Source of the DNA: Gordonia gummivorans
GTDB lineage: Bacteria; Actinomycetota; Actinomycetes; Mycobacteriales; Mycobacteriaceae
NCBI RefSeq assembly: GCF_022513585.1
Contig: NZ_JAKWBF010000001.1
Span: forward strand, 62,001-126,000
Direction of reading: 5' to 3'
DNA length: 64,000 bases
Positions 15,543 to 24,038 of the stretch are shown here, piece after piece (position 1 is the first letter of the stretch; each line of letters begins with the position of its first letter). The translations under genes and the position numbers were made by a program. Below the pieces are notes generated by a model. That model made no database searches. It worked only from the letters and a program-made list of their open reading frames with translations, and was not told the DNA's origin.

Positions 15543-17057
15543 CTACAGCGCTTTGAGTTCCTCCACCACGGAGTCGACGGACTTCTTGGCGTCGCCGAAC
15601 AGCATCGAGGTCTGGTCGGCGAAGAACAGCGGGTTCTCGATACCTGCGTAGCCCGACGACATCGACCGCTTCAGCACGATCACCGACCGCGCCTCGTCGA
15701 CGTTGAGGATCGGCATGCCGTGGATCGGTGAGCCCGGGTCGTTGCGCGCGGCCGGGTTGGTCACGTCGTTGGCGCCGATCACGATGGCGACGTCGGTGCG
15801 GTTGAACTCACCGTTGATGTCGTCCATCTCCTTCATCGCGTCATACGGCACATCCGCTTCTGCCAGAAGCACATTCATGTGTCCGGGCATACGACCGGCG
15901 ACCGGGTGGATCGCGTACTTGACCTCGACACCCTTGGATTCGAGGATCGACGCCATCTCCTTGACCGCGTGCTGCGCCTGCGCGACCGCAAGACCGTAAC
16001 CGGGCACGACGATGACCTGGTTGGCGTAGGCCATCTGGATCGCCGCGTCGGCCGACGAGGTGGCCTTGACGGTGCCGCCCGCGCTGCCGGCCGGTCCGCC
16101 GCCTGCCGCGTCGTCTCCGCCGAAGGAGCCGAACACGATCGCGGGGATCGAGCGGTTCATGGCCTTGGCCATGAGGTTGGTCAGGATCGAGCCGGACGCG
16201 CCGACGATCATGCCGGCCACGATCATCGCCTGGTTGTTCAGCGCGAGGCCGGCGGCCGCGGCCGACAGACCGGTGAGCGCGTTGAGCAGCGAGATCACGA
16301 CGGGCATGTCGGCGCCGCCGATCGGGAACACCACGAACAGACCCATCAGGCCGGCGATCACCAGTACGGCAACGATCCAGAACCACGGCGTCGCGTCGGT
16401 GTTGTCGGCAGACAGACCGATGTAGATGGCGATTGCGACGGCCGCGATGGCCAGCACGATATTGGCGAACTGGAACAGCTTCGCGTTCTTGACGAAGGTC
16501 TTCTCGAGCCCCTTCGGCATGATCTCCTGCAGCTTGGCAAACGCCACCAGCGAGCCCCAGAACGAGACCGAACCGATGATGGCCGCGAACAGCGAACCGA
16601 CGATCACGTGGACGTCGGGCTCGGCGTGCAGGGCGGTGAAGCCGTCGGACTCGATGTACTCGGCCCACGCGATCAGCGCCACGGTGCCGCCACCGACGCC
16701 GTTGAACAGCGCGACGAGCTGCGGCATGGCGGTCATCTTGGTCTTCAGTGCGGGCGGAATGCCCAGCACCACACCGATAATCAGACCGGCGACGATGAGG
16801 ATCCAGTTGATCGCGGGTACACCGTCGACACTCGGCGGGTTGTTGTACACGTACAGCAGGGTCGCGACGATGGCGATTCCCATGCCGACGGCGGCAATCC
16901 AGTTGCCGCGCACCGCGGTCTTGGGTCCGGTCAGACCCATCAGGCCGTAGATGAACAGCGAGAACGCGACGATGTAGAGAACCGTCACGCCGTAGCCGAG
17001 AGCCTCGTACTTCTCGGTCCCGGCGGCAAGAGCAAGATTGCGGACGTTGCCGTTCAC
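15543..17057 (-). CDS. pntB: NAD(P) transhydrogenase subunit beta
   Basis: A 504-residue protein: nine or so membrane helices over residues ~20-290 form the proton channel, and the C-terminal ~190 residues form the NADP(H)-binding domain III, with VVPGYGLAVAQAQHAVKEM, HPVAGRMPGHMNVLLAEA, GANDVTNPAA, PIHGMPILNVDEA and FADQTSMLFGDAKK, all conserved in PntB. With PntAA and PntAB it couples hydride transfer between NADH and NADP+ to proton translocation, making NADPH. It is the last gene of the pntAA-pntAB-pntB operon; its ATG overlaps the pntAB stop by 4 nt (ATGA), implying coupled translation. Confidence 0.97.
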   Translation of the reverse strand: MNGNVRNLALAAGTEKYEALGYGVTVLYIVAFSLFIYGLMGLTGPKTAVRGNWIAAVGMGIAIVATLLYVYNNPPSVDGVPAINWILIVAGLIIGVVLGIPPALKTKMTAMPQLVALFNGVGGGTVALIAWAEYIESDGFTALHAEPDVHVIVGSLFAAIIGSVSFWGSLVAFAKLQEIMPKGLEKTFVKNAKLFQFANIVLAIAAVAIAIYIGLSADNTDATPWFWIVAVLVIAGLMGLFVVFPIGGADMPVVISLLNALTGLSAAAAGLALNNQAMIVAGMIVGASGSILTNLMAKAMNRSIPAIVFGSFGGDDAAGGGPAGSAGGTVKATSSADAAIQMAYANQVIVVPGYGLAVAQAQHAVKEMASILESKGVEVKYAIHPVAGRMPGHMNVLLAEADVPYDAMKEMDDINGEFNRTDVAIVIGANDVTNPAARNDPGSPIHGMPILNVDEARSVIVLKRSMSSGYAGIENPLFFADQTSMLFGDAKKSVDSVVEELKAL

Positions 17058-17359
17058 TTGGCGGCCTCCTTCTTACCCTTGAACATGCCGAGCATGCGGT
17101 CGGTGACGGCGAAACCGCCCACCACGTTGAGCGTTCCGAACACGAGCGCGACGAACCCGATGATGCGAACTCCCCAGCTCGCGTCTTCGGGCAACGAACC
17201 CAGCACCACCAGCGCGCCCAGCACGACGATGCCGTGGATGGCGTTGGTGCCCGACATCAGCGGGGTGTGCAGTGTGTTGGGCACTTTGGAGATCACGGCG
17301 AAGCCCACGAACCCGGCCAGAACCAGGATCGCGATGTTCGCCAACAATGGGGTGTACAT
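17054..17359 (-). CDS. pntAB: NAD(P) transhydrogenase subunit alpha part 2
   Basis: A 101-residue membrane subunit with three helices (LLANIAILVLAGFVGFAVISKVPNTLHTPLMSGTNAIHGIVVLGALVVLG), carrying the conserved TLHTPLMSGTNAIHGI stretch of the transhydrogenase membrane domain. This is the split form in which the alpha subunit is encoded as two proteins, standard in actinobacteria. Start ATG at 17359 overlaps the pntAA stop by one base (TGATG); an in-frame extension of 12 codons upstream is rejected because it lies inside pntAA. Confidence 0.96.
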   Translation of the reverse strand: MYTPLLANIAILVLAGFVGFAVISKVPNTLHTPLMSGTNAIHGIVVLGALVVLGSLPEDASWGVRIIGFVALVFGTLNVVGGFAVTDRMLGMFKGKKEAAK

Positions 17360-18447
17360 CAGGCAGTCGCCTCCTTCGCCTCGCGCGTCACGCACGATGC
17401 GGCCAGCACCTCGTCGTCGAAATCCGGGGCGATGGCTCCGTTGTCGTCGAGCATCAGCTCGATGAGCGCGAGCAAGTTCTTGGAGTAGAGCTCGCTGGCG
17501 TGCTCGGGCATGGTGGCCGGCAGGTTCAGCGGCGAGGTGATCGTGACGTCGTGGCGGACGACGGTCTGCCCCGGCTCGGTCAGCTCACAGTTGCCCCCGG
17601 TCTCACCGGCGAGGTCGACGATCACACTGCCCGGCTTCATCCCCTCGACCGCAGCGGCGGTGACGAGGCGCGGTGCCGGGCGTCCGGGCACGAGTGCGGT
17701 GGTGATGACGATGTCGAAGCCCTTGATGGCGTCTTCCAGTGCCTTCTGCTGCTGGGCGCGCTCGTCCTCGGTCAGTTCACGCGCGTAACCGCCTTCGCCG
17801 GCGGCGTCGATGCCGAGGTCTAGCCACTGCGCGCCGACCGAGCGGACCTGCTCGGCCACCTCGGGCCGGACGTCGTAGCCGGTGGTCCGCGCGCCGAGTC
17901 GCTTGGCGGTGGCCAGCGCCTGCAGGCCGGCCACGCCGACGCCCAGAATCAGCGCGGTTGCCGGCTTCACCGTCCCGGCGGCCGTGGTCAGCATCGGGAA
18001 GAAGCGGGTCGACAGATCAGCTGCGACGATGACCGACTTGTAGCCGGACACGTTGCCCTGCGAACTGAGCGCGTCCATCACCTGCGCGCGAGAGATGCGC
18101 GGAATGGCCTCGACGGCGTAGGCCTCGATGCCCGCGGCCTTCAGCGCACCGATCTGGTTGTCGGCGTTGCGCGGCGCCAGGAAGCCGATCAGCTTCTGAC
18201 CGCTGCGCAGCTTGCCGATCTCCTCGTCCGACGGCGGCGCGACGCGCAGCACGACGTCGGCCGAATACGGATCGCCGATCGTTGCGCCCGCATCGGTGTA
18301 CGCCTCGTCGGGGATCAGTGCGCCGAGACCGGCACCCGATTCCACGACGACGGGCACACCCTTGCCCACCAGCGACGCGGCCACCTTGGGAACGAGCGCC
18401 ACGCGACGCTCACCCTGGGCCGTTTCGCGCACGACACCCACACTCAT
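17359..18447 (-). CDS. pntAA: NAD(P) transhydrogenase subunit alpha part 1
   Basis: A 362-residue cytosolic NAD(H)-binding subunit (domain I), related to alanine dehydrogenase. Motifs: VRETAQGERRVALVP at the start, IGFLAPRNADNQIGAL, the QGNVSGYKSVIVAA segment, the Rossmann loop LILGVGVAGLQALATAKRLGA near residue 165, and PEVAEQVRSVGAQWLDL. First gene of the three-gene operon. The ATG at 18447 starts MSVGVVRET as in homologues; the frame is open 35 codons further upstream but that region is Cys-rich and unlike the family. The 233 nt upstream hold two inverted repeats (18557-18569 and 18613-18626) that could be operators. Confidence 0.95.
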   Translation of the reverse strand: MSVGVVRETAQGERRVALVPKVAASLVGKGVPVVVESGAGLGALIPDEAYTDAGATIGDPYSADVVLRVAPPSDEEIGKLRSGQKLIGFLAPRNADNQIGALKAAGIEAYAVEAIPRISRAQVMDALSSQGNVSGYKSVIVAADLSTRFFPMLTTAAGTVKPATALILGVGVAGLQALATAKRLGARTTGYDVRPEVAEQVRSVGAQWLDLGIDAAGEGGYARELTEDERAQQQKALEDAIKGFDIVITTALVPGRPAPRLVTAAAVEGMKPGSVIVDLAGETGGNCELTEPGQTVVRHDVTITSPLNLPATMPEHASELYSKNLLALIELMLDDNGAIAPDFDDEVLAASCVTREAKEATA

Positions 18448-18556
18448 GTTTCTCACCTTGTCTGGTCCGCAGCGCCGACCCATGCGCTGCGCGGGCGATG
18501 CAATGTCGCCCGGCTCACAAAACGTGCGAAGAACATAGCATGCCCTCAGCAAGCGT

Positions 18557-18626
18557 GACTGACGCAGTCAGATAGGTCACTTACCCCTTGACGAGACGTC
18601 CTCCTGGACTTATGGACACATGTCCA
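18557..18626 (-). promoter_or_regulatory. Two inverted repeats upstream of pntAA
   Basis: GACTG-ACG-CAGTC at 18557-18569 and TGGACA-CA-TGTCCA at 18613-18626 lie 110-180 nt upstream of the pntAA start, in the 233-nt gap before the PE-PPE gene. They could be protein-binding sites or part of the 3' region of that gene. No regulator is recognised from them. Confidence 0.3.
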
Positions 18627-18680
18627 GTCTGGTGTCCATGCATTCTGGCGCTGGTCAGCCCAAAACCTGGCTGCGGCCGA

Positions 18681-20255
18681 TCACTCCGTGTCGCCACCGG
18701 ACGCGTCGTCGTTCGAGTCGTGATCGCCGTCGTTCTCGTGCGAATCGGTGGTCGATTCCGTCTTGTCGCCGTCGGTCTTGTCGCCGTCGGTCTTGTCGCT
18801 GTCGGTCTTGTCTCCGCTGTCGGCTTTATCGCCGTCCGTCTTGTCTCCGCTGTCGGCTTTATCGCTGTCGGCCTTGTCGCCGTCAGTCTTGTCGCCGTCA
18901 GACTTGTCGCCATCGGTCTTGTCGCCGTCAGCTTTATCGCCGTCGGTCTTGTCGGCGGCATCCGTCCCGTCGTCGGTCGTGTTTGCCGTGGTGTCCGGGC
19001 TCTCGACACTTTGCGTTGTTTCGGCGGCGGGCTCGGGTGTGGTTTCCGCGGCGTCGGAGTCGTCACTTTGCCCATCCGTGACGGTGGCGGCGGTTCGAGC
19101 GGTGCTGCTGGTCGACACGGCCTGCCAGGCGTCGGGGTTCTGATCGGGGTCGGTGGTCGGGACCGTGAGCCCCAGTGCGTTGTAGATGAGCACCTGGAGT
19201 TCGCGTGGCGTGGGCACCGGCTGACCGGCAACGGTGGCCGCTTCACCCGGCACCGGCACCGGCACGAGCGCCGACAGCACCGCATCGAACTCGGGTGGCA
19301 CCGGTATTCCCATGCCACGCAACATCATTCCCCACGGGTTGCCACCGTCGAGGACGACGTAGGTGGTGTTGTCGACCTTCCACGTCTTGATGACGGTGTA
19401 CTGGTTGACGTAGTTGCCGTTTGCGCCATGGATGTAAAAGCCGGGCAAGAGATAGAAGGCCGTCTCGAAGGGGTGCGCGAGCGGATTGCCGAGCCCGCAG
19501 CCCGAATCGCCGCGCACGCAGTAGGAGATCACCTCGATGTCGCCGGTGGCCGACTCGTCGCGCGGGCCGTTGGTGTAGAGGCCGGGGATGAAGCTGGGGA
19601 CCACCACTTCGGCGCCGGTGTTGGGGAATCGGGTGTCGGTGCCGAGGAGGACCACGATGTCGCTGTCCGGGATCTGGCCGGACTGATGCAGCAGGTAGGC
19701 GGCGTTCCAGGCGACCGGACCGCTCTGCGAATAGCCGTTGAGAATGATCTTCTGCCCGGAGTCTGACGGCCCGTGGGCGGCCAGCGCCGCGTCGATGGTC
19801 TTGATCGTGCCGTCGTTCACCGAGTCGTTGTAGGTGGAGTCGCCGACGAGATAAACCGGGTACCCGAGCACAGTGAAACCGAAGGCTGCTGGGTAGTTGA
19901 CGATCACAAGGTGGCGGGTCTCGTCGAAGTGACCACCTTCGGGTGTGTCGTACATGCCGATGGCGACGGTGCGTCCGTACTGGTCGGCACCGTCGAAGTC
20001 GTCGGTTCCGGGGACGAGGATGACGGTCGCGTTGTCGGCGAAGTTGGCCGGCAGCCACGCGGGCCGTTGGCGAATCTGCTCGGGCTGTTGCCACGATGCA
20101 GGTACCTCGATCTCCGGCAGGGTCAGCGGGCCGGGCGCCGGGAGCGAAGCGAGCGGGCCGAGTGGCCGACCCAGCGTCGCCGACGACGCGGAACCTGGCG
20201 CAAAGAACAGTCCGATGGTGAGGAAGACACTGAAGGACAGCAGAATTCGGCGCAC
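18681..20255 (-). CDS. Secreted PE-PPE-domain (cutinase-like) hydrolase with Lys-Asp-Thr repeat tail
   Basis: A 524-residue protein with a signal peptide (RRILLSFSVFLTIGLFFAPGSASSA) and a PE-PPE alpha/beta-hydrolase domain over residues ~60-350: VILVPGTDDFDG, the nucleophile elbow LNGYSQSGPVAWN near 165, LLGTDTRFPNTGAEVVVPSFIPGLYTNGPRD, ISYCVRGDSGCGLGNPLAHP. Mycobacterial PE-PPE domains have esterase activity on acyl chains; this one lacks PE/PPE N-terminal domains, as in Gordonia and Rhodococcus homologues. The last ~170 residues are low complexity, first Thr/Glu/Asp-rich, then TDGDK/ADGDK-type repeats (separate entry), ending SHENDGDHDSNDD. GTG start with GAGG 5 nt upstream. A paralogue lies directly upstream on the same strand. 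Confidence 0.85.
   Translation of the reverse strand: MRRILLSFSVFLTIGLFFAPGSASSATLGRPLGPLASLPAPGPLTLPEIEVPASWQQPEQIRQRPAWLPANFADNATVILVPGTDDFDGADQYGRTVAIGMYDTPEGGHFDETRHLVIVNYPAAFGFTVLGYPVYLVGDSTYNDSVNDGTIKTIDAALAAHGPSDSGQKIILNGYSQSGPVAWNAAYLLHQSGQIPDSDIVVLLGTDTRFPNTGAEVVVPSFIPGLYTNGPRDESATGDIEVISYCVRGDSGCGLGNPLAHPFETAFYLLPGFYIHGANGNYVNQYTVIKTWKVDNTTYVVLDGGNPWGMMLRGMGIPVPPEFDAVLSALVPVPVPGEAATVAGQPVPTPRELQVLIYNALGLTVPTTDPDQNPDAWQAVSTSSTARTAATVTDGQSDDSDAAETTPEPAAETTQSVESPDTTANTTDDGTDAADKTDGDKADGDKTDGDKSDGDKTDGDKADSDKADSGDKTDGDKADSGDKTDSDKTDGDKTDGDKTESTTDSHENDGDHDSNDDASGGDTE
18758..18957 (-). repeat. Coding tandem repeat, Asp-Lys-Thr rich tail
   Basis: About 200 nt of imperfect 9- to 12-nt repeats (plus strand GTCGGTCTTGTCGCC variants) encode roughly 14 units of (T/A/S)DGDK or (A/T)DSGDK within the C-terminal tail of the PE-PPE-domain protein. 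The units are not exact at the DNA level, so replication slippage with later drift is likely. Confidence 0.85.
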
Positions 20256-20321
20256 GTAGACCTCGATCTCACGGTGGGGGTGAGCCGAAGTCTACGGTTG
20301 TCGAAGCTGATATGTAGAACT

Positions 20322-20350
20322 GTTAACGATTTCGTTTCTCTGGTTAACGA
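20322..20350 (-). promoter_or_regulatory. Paired TCGTTAAC direct repeat upstream of PE-PPE gene
   Basis: GTTAACGA occurs at 20322-20329 and again at 20343-20350, exactly 21 nt (two helical turns) apart, 67-95 nt upstream of the GTG at 20255. Related sequences (GTTATCGA at 21966, GTTAATGT at 21991, CTAACGAT at 22007) lie upstream of the paralogue. This spacing is typical of a response-regulator dimer site. Regulator unknown. Confidence 0.35.
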
Positions 20351-20374
20351 CCCGGTTCAAGTGGGTCGGCCGAC

Positions 20375-21880
20375 TCAGTCTTCCGACTCGGAATGCGCGC
20401 TGTCGGAATTGTTTTCGTGCCCGGCACCGCTGGGGGCGCCGTTGTGCGAGGCGGCGTCGTCGCCCGTGGTCGTGGCGTCGTGATCGGTGGTGTCGTCATC
20501 GGCGACACTGTCGTCGTCGTTGGCGTCGTCGTCACCGTTGTCCGCTTCGGCGTTGCCGTACTTCTTGTCGTCCTTCTTCTCGCCGGCGGCGCCGTCGTCG
20601 TCGTCGGCGCTGTTGTTGTCAGCGCCCTCGTCGTTCGCCGTGGTGTCGACTCGCTCGGCAAGACCCCGCGCCGTGGCGGTGTTGGCCGTGGTCGCCGGAG
20701 TTGCAGTCTTGGAGTCGTCTTGCGTGTCATCGACGAGCATGTCGTCGCGGACCGTCTTGTTCACATCAGGATCGGTCACCGTGACGGTCAGTCCGAGCGC
20801 CTCGTAGATGGAATCCTGCAACTCACGCGGCGTCGGCACCGGCACGCCGGCGATCGTCGACTGCTCCCCCGGCATCGGGACCGGGATAATCGCGGACAGG
20901 ATGTCGTCGACCTCCGTAGGGATCGGGATACCCAAGTCGCGCAGCATCATCTCCCAGGGGTTTCCACCGTCGTAGACGACGTAGGTCGTGTTGCCACATC
21001 CGCAACCACGATCAGGGGCCTGGCTGGACCACGTATCGATGACCTCGTACTCGTTGATGCGGTACGTGAGGAAAGCGTGCACGTAGAAGCCGGGGATCAG
21101 GTAGAAGAACGTCCCGATCGGATTGGTGAACGGGTTGCCGACACCACACGTCGCGTCACCGCGGACGCAATAGGAGATGACCTTGATGCCCTCCATGTCG
21201 TCCGTGTCGCGATCACCGTTGGTGTACATGCCCGGAATGAAGCTGGGCACTACGTTCTCCACACCGGAATGCGGGAAGCGGGAGTCGGCGCCGACGATGA
21301 CAACGATCTGGTCCGTGGGGATCGTGCCACGCTCCTTGAGCATGTAGGCGACATTCATCGCGACTGGCGAACTCTGCGAGTAGCCGTTGATGACGATGAT
21401 CTGGTCGGGATTGTCCGGGTCGTAGGCCGCTTCGGCAGCCGCCACGCCCTTGCGGGTACCGATATCGACCGACTCGTTGAAGGTGCCCTCGCCGGCGAGA
21501 TAGATCGGGAGCGGCCCGATCGTCAGGCCGAATGCTGCCGGGTAGTCGACGACCTGCACCGGCGGTTGCGTATCCGGATCGGTGCCGAACATGCCTATGT
21601 CGCGCGTGCGTCCGAGCTGATCGGTGCCGTCGTAGTCGGTGGTGCCGGGGATCAAGATGACGACGTCACCTTTGCCACTGTCGAAGTTGCGCCCGATTTG
21701 CAGGGCGACCCACTCCGGTTCAGCGACGGTCGTCGGCTTCGACTGATCGATGGTGACCGGCGGGTCGAAGTCCGGGAAGACGATCGACCCGATCTGCAAT
21801 GCATGAGCACTCGGGTTGGGGATGAGGAACACCGCTCCGACCGTGGTCAGGACAGCAAACAGCCAAAAAATCCGACGCAC
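20375..21880 (-). CDS. Secreted PE-PPE-domain (cutinase-like) hydrolase with Asp/Asn-rich tail
   Basis: A 501-residue paralogue of the downstream gene. Signal peptide RRIFWLFAVLTTVGAVFLIPNPSAHA; catalytic domain ~65-340 with VVILIPGTTDYDGTDQLGRTRDIGMFG, nucleophile motif INGYSQSSPVAMN, GADSRFPHSGVENVVPSFIPGMYTNGDRD and ISYCVRGDATCGVGNPFTNP. The Cys pair in YCVRGD-(A/S)-(T/G)C is shared by both paralogues and is probably a disulfide. The region PMPGEQSTIAGVPVPTPRELQDSIYEALGL is also shared. The tail (~residue 385 on) is Asp/Asn/Ala rich and differs in sequence from the Lys-Asp repeats of the sister protein. GTG start with AAGGGA 5 nt upstream. Probably cell-wall associated or exported; substrate unknown. 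Confidence 0.85.
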   Translation of the reverse strand: MRRIFWLFAVLTTVGAVFLIPNPSAHALQIGSIVFPDFDPPVTIDQSKPTTVAEPEWVALQIGRNFDSGKGDVVILIPGTTDYDGTDQLGRTRDIGMFGTDPDTQPPVQVVDYPAAFGLTIGPLPIYLAGEGTFNESVDIGTRKGVAAAEAAYDPDNPDQIIVINGYSQSSPVAMNVAYMLKERGTIPTDQIVVIVGADSRFPHSGVENVVPSFIPGMYTNGDRDTDDMEGIKVISYCVRGDATCGVGNPFTNPIGTFFYLIPGFYVHAFLTYRINEYEVIDTWSSQAPDRGCGCGNTTYVVYDGGNPWEMMLRDLGIPIPTEVDDILSAIIPVPMPGEQSTIAGVPVPTPRELQDSIYEALGLTVTVTDPDVNKTVRDDMLVDDTQDDSKTATPATTANTATARGLAERVDTTANDEGADNNSADDDDGAAGEKKDDKKYGNAEADNGDDDANDDDSVADDDTTDHDATTTGDDAASHNGAPSGAGHENNSDSAHSESED

Positions 21881-22119
21881 CTGAATCCCTTCGAACCAAA
21901 CAACCGTCGGCTCGTCCGGGCGGGGGTGTTCCGGACGTCACCGACAGTTGAGCGAGAGTGTATCGGTTATCGAATCAGCAATTAGTCTTCGTTAATGTGA
22001 GACATCCTAACGATAGCGTCTCACCTGCGGCGATCGTCTGAGATTCATCCGATTGGGTGAACCCCGCAAGGCGTTGGTCGCCGTGCTCCGCGTCAGCGCG
22101 CCGCGCGATGCCTCCGCAC

Positions 22120-22224
22120 AAAAAGTAGGGGAAGAAAACTCGTCCCCTACCCTTGGTGTCGTCCCCGCGAAATCTCTGGCGGACGACTTCGAACCCCGGG
22201 GAAGAAACTCCTCCCCTAGATTTT
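22120..22224 (+). repeat. Dispersed ~105-nt repeat family A, copy 2
   Basis: Second copy, same orientation as copies 1 and 3. Left end AAAAAGTAGGGGAAGAAA with a GTAGGGGA ... TCCCCTAC stem; centre CTTGGTGTCGTCCCC, CGAAATCTCTGGCGGACGAC; right end CCCCTAGATTTT, where the GGGGAAGAAACTCCTCCCC palindrome carries one mismatch. It lies in the 464-nt gap between the molybdopterin oxidoreductase stop (22345) and the start of the PE-PPE paralogue (21880). The gap also holds the 65-nt module at 22261; the part from 21881 to about 22020 is comparatively AT-rich and probably carries the promoter for the PE-PPE gene. Confidence 0.85.
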
Positions 22225-22260
22225 GCGGGCGAAGCCGGCCCGACGACCCACCACAGGTTT

Positions 22261-22325
22261 TCTGTACGCGTCACCCCGACGAAGTGCACATTCCACTCGG
22301 CTTCGCTGCCACGTACAGATTTCGG
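22261..22325. repeat. 65-nt palindrome-ended module, copy 1
   Basis: Starts TCTGTACG and ends GTACAGATTTCGG, exactly 65 nt, 20 nt after the stop of the molybdopterin oxidoreductase and 36 nt after repeat A copy 2. A second 65-nt module with the same ends and the same internal GCACA position is at 36903, again near a repeat A copy. The CTGTACG/CGTACAG arms are inverted, so strand cannot be assigned. Confidence 0.6.
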
Positions 22326-22344
22326 CAGCTCCAGCCCCAACCCC

Positions 22345-23892
22345 TCACGTGATCGTGTACGTCCGACCGTCGAGCCCGGTCGAGCCATCCGGCGCCGGCG
22401 ACGCATTGTCCTCGATCTGGGCGTTCCCCTTCTTGTCGATGGCGCGACATTGCACGTCGTGCTCACCGCTGGTGGCCTGCCAGGCGAACTTCCACTGCCG
22501 CCAGGTGTCGACGCTGTATTCGGTCGCCAGTTCTGCCGGTTGCCACGGGCCGTCGTCGATGCGCACCTCGACGCGCTCGATGCCGGTGTGCTGCGCCCAC
22601 GCCGTCCCCGCGATCACCACTTCGCCCGGCGCGTGCTCAGTGCTGTTGGCCGGGCGGTCGATCCGCGACGACAACTTGATCGGACCCAGTTCCGACCATC
22701 CCCGCGTCGACCAGTACGCCTTCGCTTCGCTGAACTTGGTGATCTCCCAGTCCACCACCCACTTGGTGGCCGACACATAGCCATACAGCCCGGGGATCAC
22801 CTGACGGATGGGGTACCCGTGTTCGATGGGCAGCGGCTCACCGTTCATCCCGATGGCGAGTAGCGCGTCCCTACCGTCCGTCACCGCCGACACCGGGGTT
22901 CCGCAGGTCCAGCCGTCGGAGCTGGTCGACAACAGCATGTCGGCGCCCGGTCGGACGCCGGCCAGTTCCAGGACCTCCTTCATCGGCACGCCCAGCCACT
23001 TGGCGTTGCCGATGAGGTCGCCACCCACCTCGTTGGACACGCAGGTCAGCGTCACCAGGCGCTCCGTCATCGGCATCGCCAGCAGGTCCGCCCAGGACAG
23101 TCGGACCTCCTTGTCCACCATCCCGTGGATGCGCAACGACCAGTCGGCTGTCGTCAGGCGCGGCACCTGCAGTGCGGTGTCGATGCGGTAGAAATCGGCG
23201 TTGCCGGTGACGAACCGGGTGACACCGTCGACGTCGAGATCGGTTCCGGGCGGGATCGGCGGGGCGGGCTTGGCCGGCACCGGCAGGACGAGTCGCGCGC
23301 GGTCTGCCAGGGTGTTCGCGGTGTCGGCCAGCATCCGGCGACCGATGGTGCCGACCACGGCCGCAGCGGCAATCACCCCACCGGCGGTCAGCACAAACCG
23401 TCGCGACACCCCATCCGCCTTCTCGGGTGGTTCGAGGTCCGGCCGGTCGGCCAGCAATGAGATCAGCACACGGAGGACGAGTATCCCGACCGCCCCGGCA
23501 ACGATGGACGGGAACATATAAGTCACCGACGAACCCGGCCGACCCATCGCGGCGAAGACTCCGACCAGCGCAAACACGCCGATGATCACCGAGCCCACCG
23601 GCGGGCGCAACCGCTCGGCCAGCCCGCAACCGGCGGCGATCAGCACGATGATGACACCCATCCCGATGAACAAGGCGGTCTTGTCCGACGTGCCGAACGT
23701 CGAGATCGCCCACTCGCGCACCGACGTCGGCGAATGGTCGACGACGGTCGAACCCACCGCGAAATACGGCGATGCATCGGGCGAGATCGGGACGGCCACC
23801 AACTCGCCGACCGCGAGCCCGGCAGCAACCGCGACGACACCCGATAACGCGGCGCAGGCTGAGCGCACCGGGGTGGAGCCGAAGTTCGTCAC
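22345..23892 (-). CDS. Membrane-anchored molybdopterin-dependent oxidoreductase (sulfite oxidase family)
   Basis: A ~515-residue protein with about four N-terminal membrane helices (residues ~10-150), a Tat-like RRFVLTAGGVIAAAAVVG segment near 185, then a sulfite-oxidase-type molybdopterin domain: LTCVSNEVGGDLIGNAKWLGVP with the Cys that ligates molybdenum, LLSTSSDGWTCGTP, and GYPIRQVIPGLYGYVSATKWV. A C-terminal dimerisation-type domain follows (VVIAGTAWAQHTGIERVEVRIDDGPWQPAEL). It probably works on the extracytoplasmic face as a reductase or sulfite-type oxidase; the substrate is not known. A TTG 16 codons upstream is possible, but GTG at 23892 gives an N-terminus that leads directly into the first helix. 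Start uncertain. Confidence 0.85.
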   Translation of the reverse strand: MTNFGSTPVRSACAALSGVVAVAAGLAVGELVAVPISPDASPYFAVGSTVVDHSPTSVREWAISTFGTSDKTALFIGMGVIIVLIAAGCGLAERLRPPVGSVIIGVFALVGVFAAMGRPGSSVTYMFPSIVAGAVGILVLRVLISLLADRPDLEPPEKADGVSRRFVLTAGGVIAAAAVVGTIGRRMLADTANTLADRARLVLPVPAKPAPPIPPGTDLDVDGVTRFVTGNADFYRIDTALQVPRLTTADWSLRIHGMVDKEVRLSWADLLAMPMTERLVTLTCVSNEVGGDLIGNAKWLGVPMKEVLELAGVRPGADMLLSTSSDGWTCGTPVSAVTDGRDALLAIGMNGEPLPIEHGYPIRQVIPGLYGYVSATKWVVDWEITKFSEAKAYWSTRGWSELGPIKLSSRIDRPANSTEHAPGEVVIAGTAWAQHTGIERVEVRIDDGPWQPAELATEYSVDTWRQWKFAWQATSGEHDVQCRAIDKKGNAQIEDNASPAPDGSTGLDGRTYTIT

Positions 23893-24000
23893 ACCCTCGT
23901 TGATACCCGCATTTCGCGGCGGGTGACACGGCCCCGGCAACCAGCGTCGACCATTCGCCCGACGACCGCCTACTCGGCCGCTGCCGCAATTCGACCAGGA

Positions 24001-24016
24001 CTAGAACATGTTCTAG
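24001..24016 (+). promoter_or_regulatory. KstR-type operator palindrome
   Basis: CTAGAACATGTTCTAG is a perfect 16-nt palindrome and contains the published KstR consensus TNNAACNNGTTNNA without mismatch. It sits 22 nt upstream of the FAD-dehydrogenase ATG, where a bound TetR-family repressor would block transcription. KstR controls sterol catabolism genes in mycobacteria and relatives. Confidence 0.75.
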
Positions 24017-24038
24017 TTTCTCCGCTATCGTATGCGGC

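Noticed and set aside
18758..18957. Regular short repeats that might suggest a CRISPR array
   Set aside because: Units are 9-12 nt, imperfect and in frame in a coding region; no constant-length spacers and no cas genes.
20393..21985. 530-codon open frame antisense to the PE-PPE paralogue
   Set aside because: Valine/arginine/aspartate repetitive shadow of the real gene, without domain, signal peptide or ribosome binding site.
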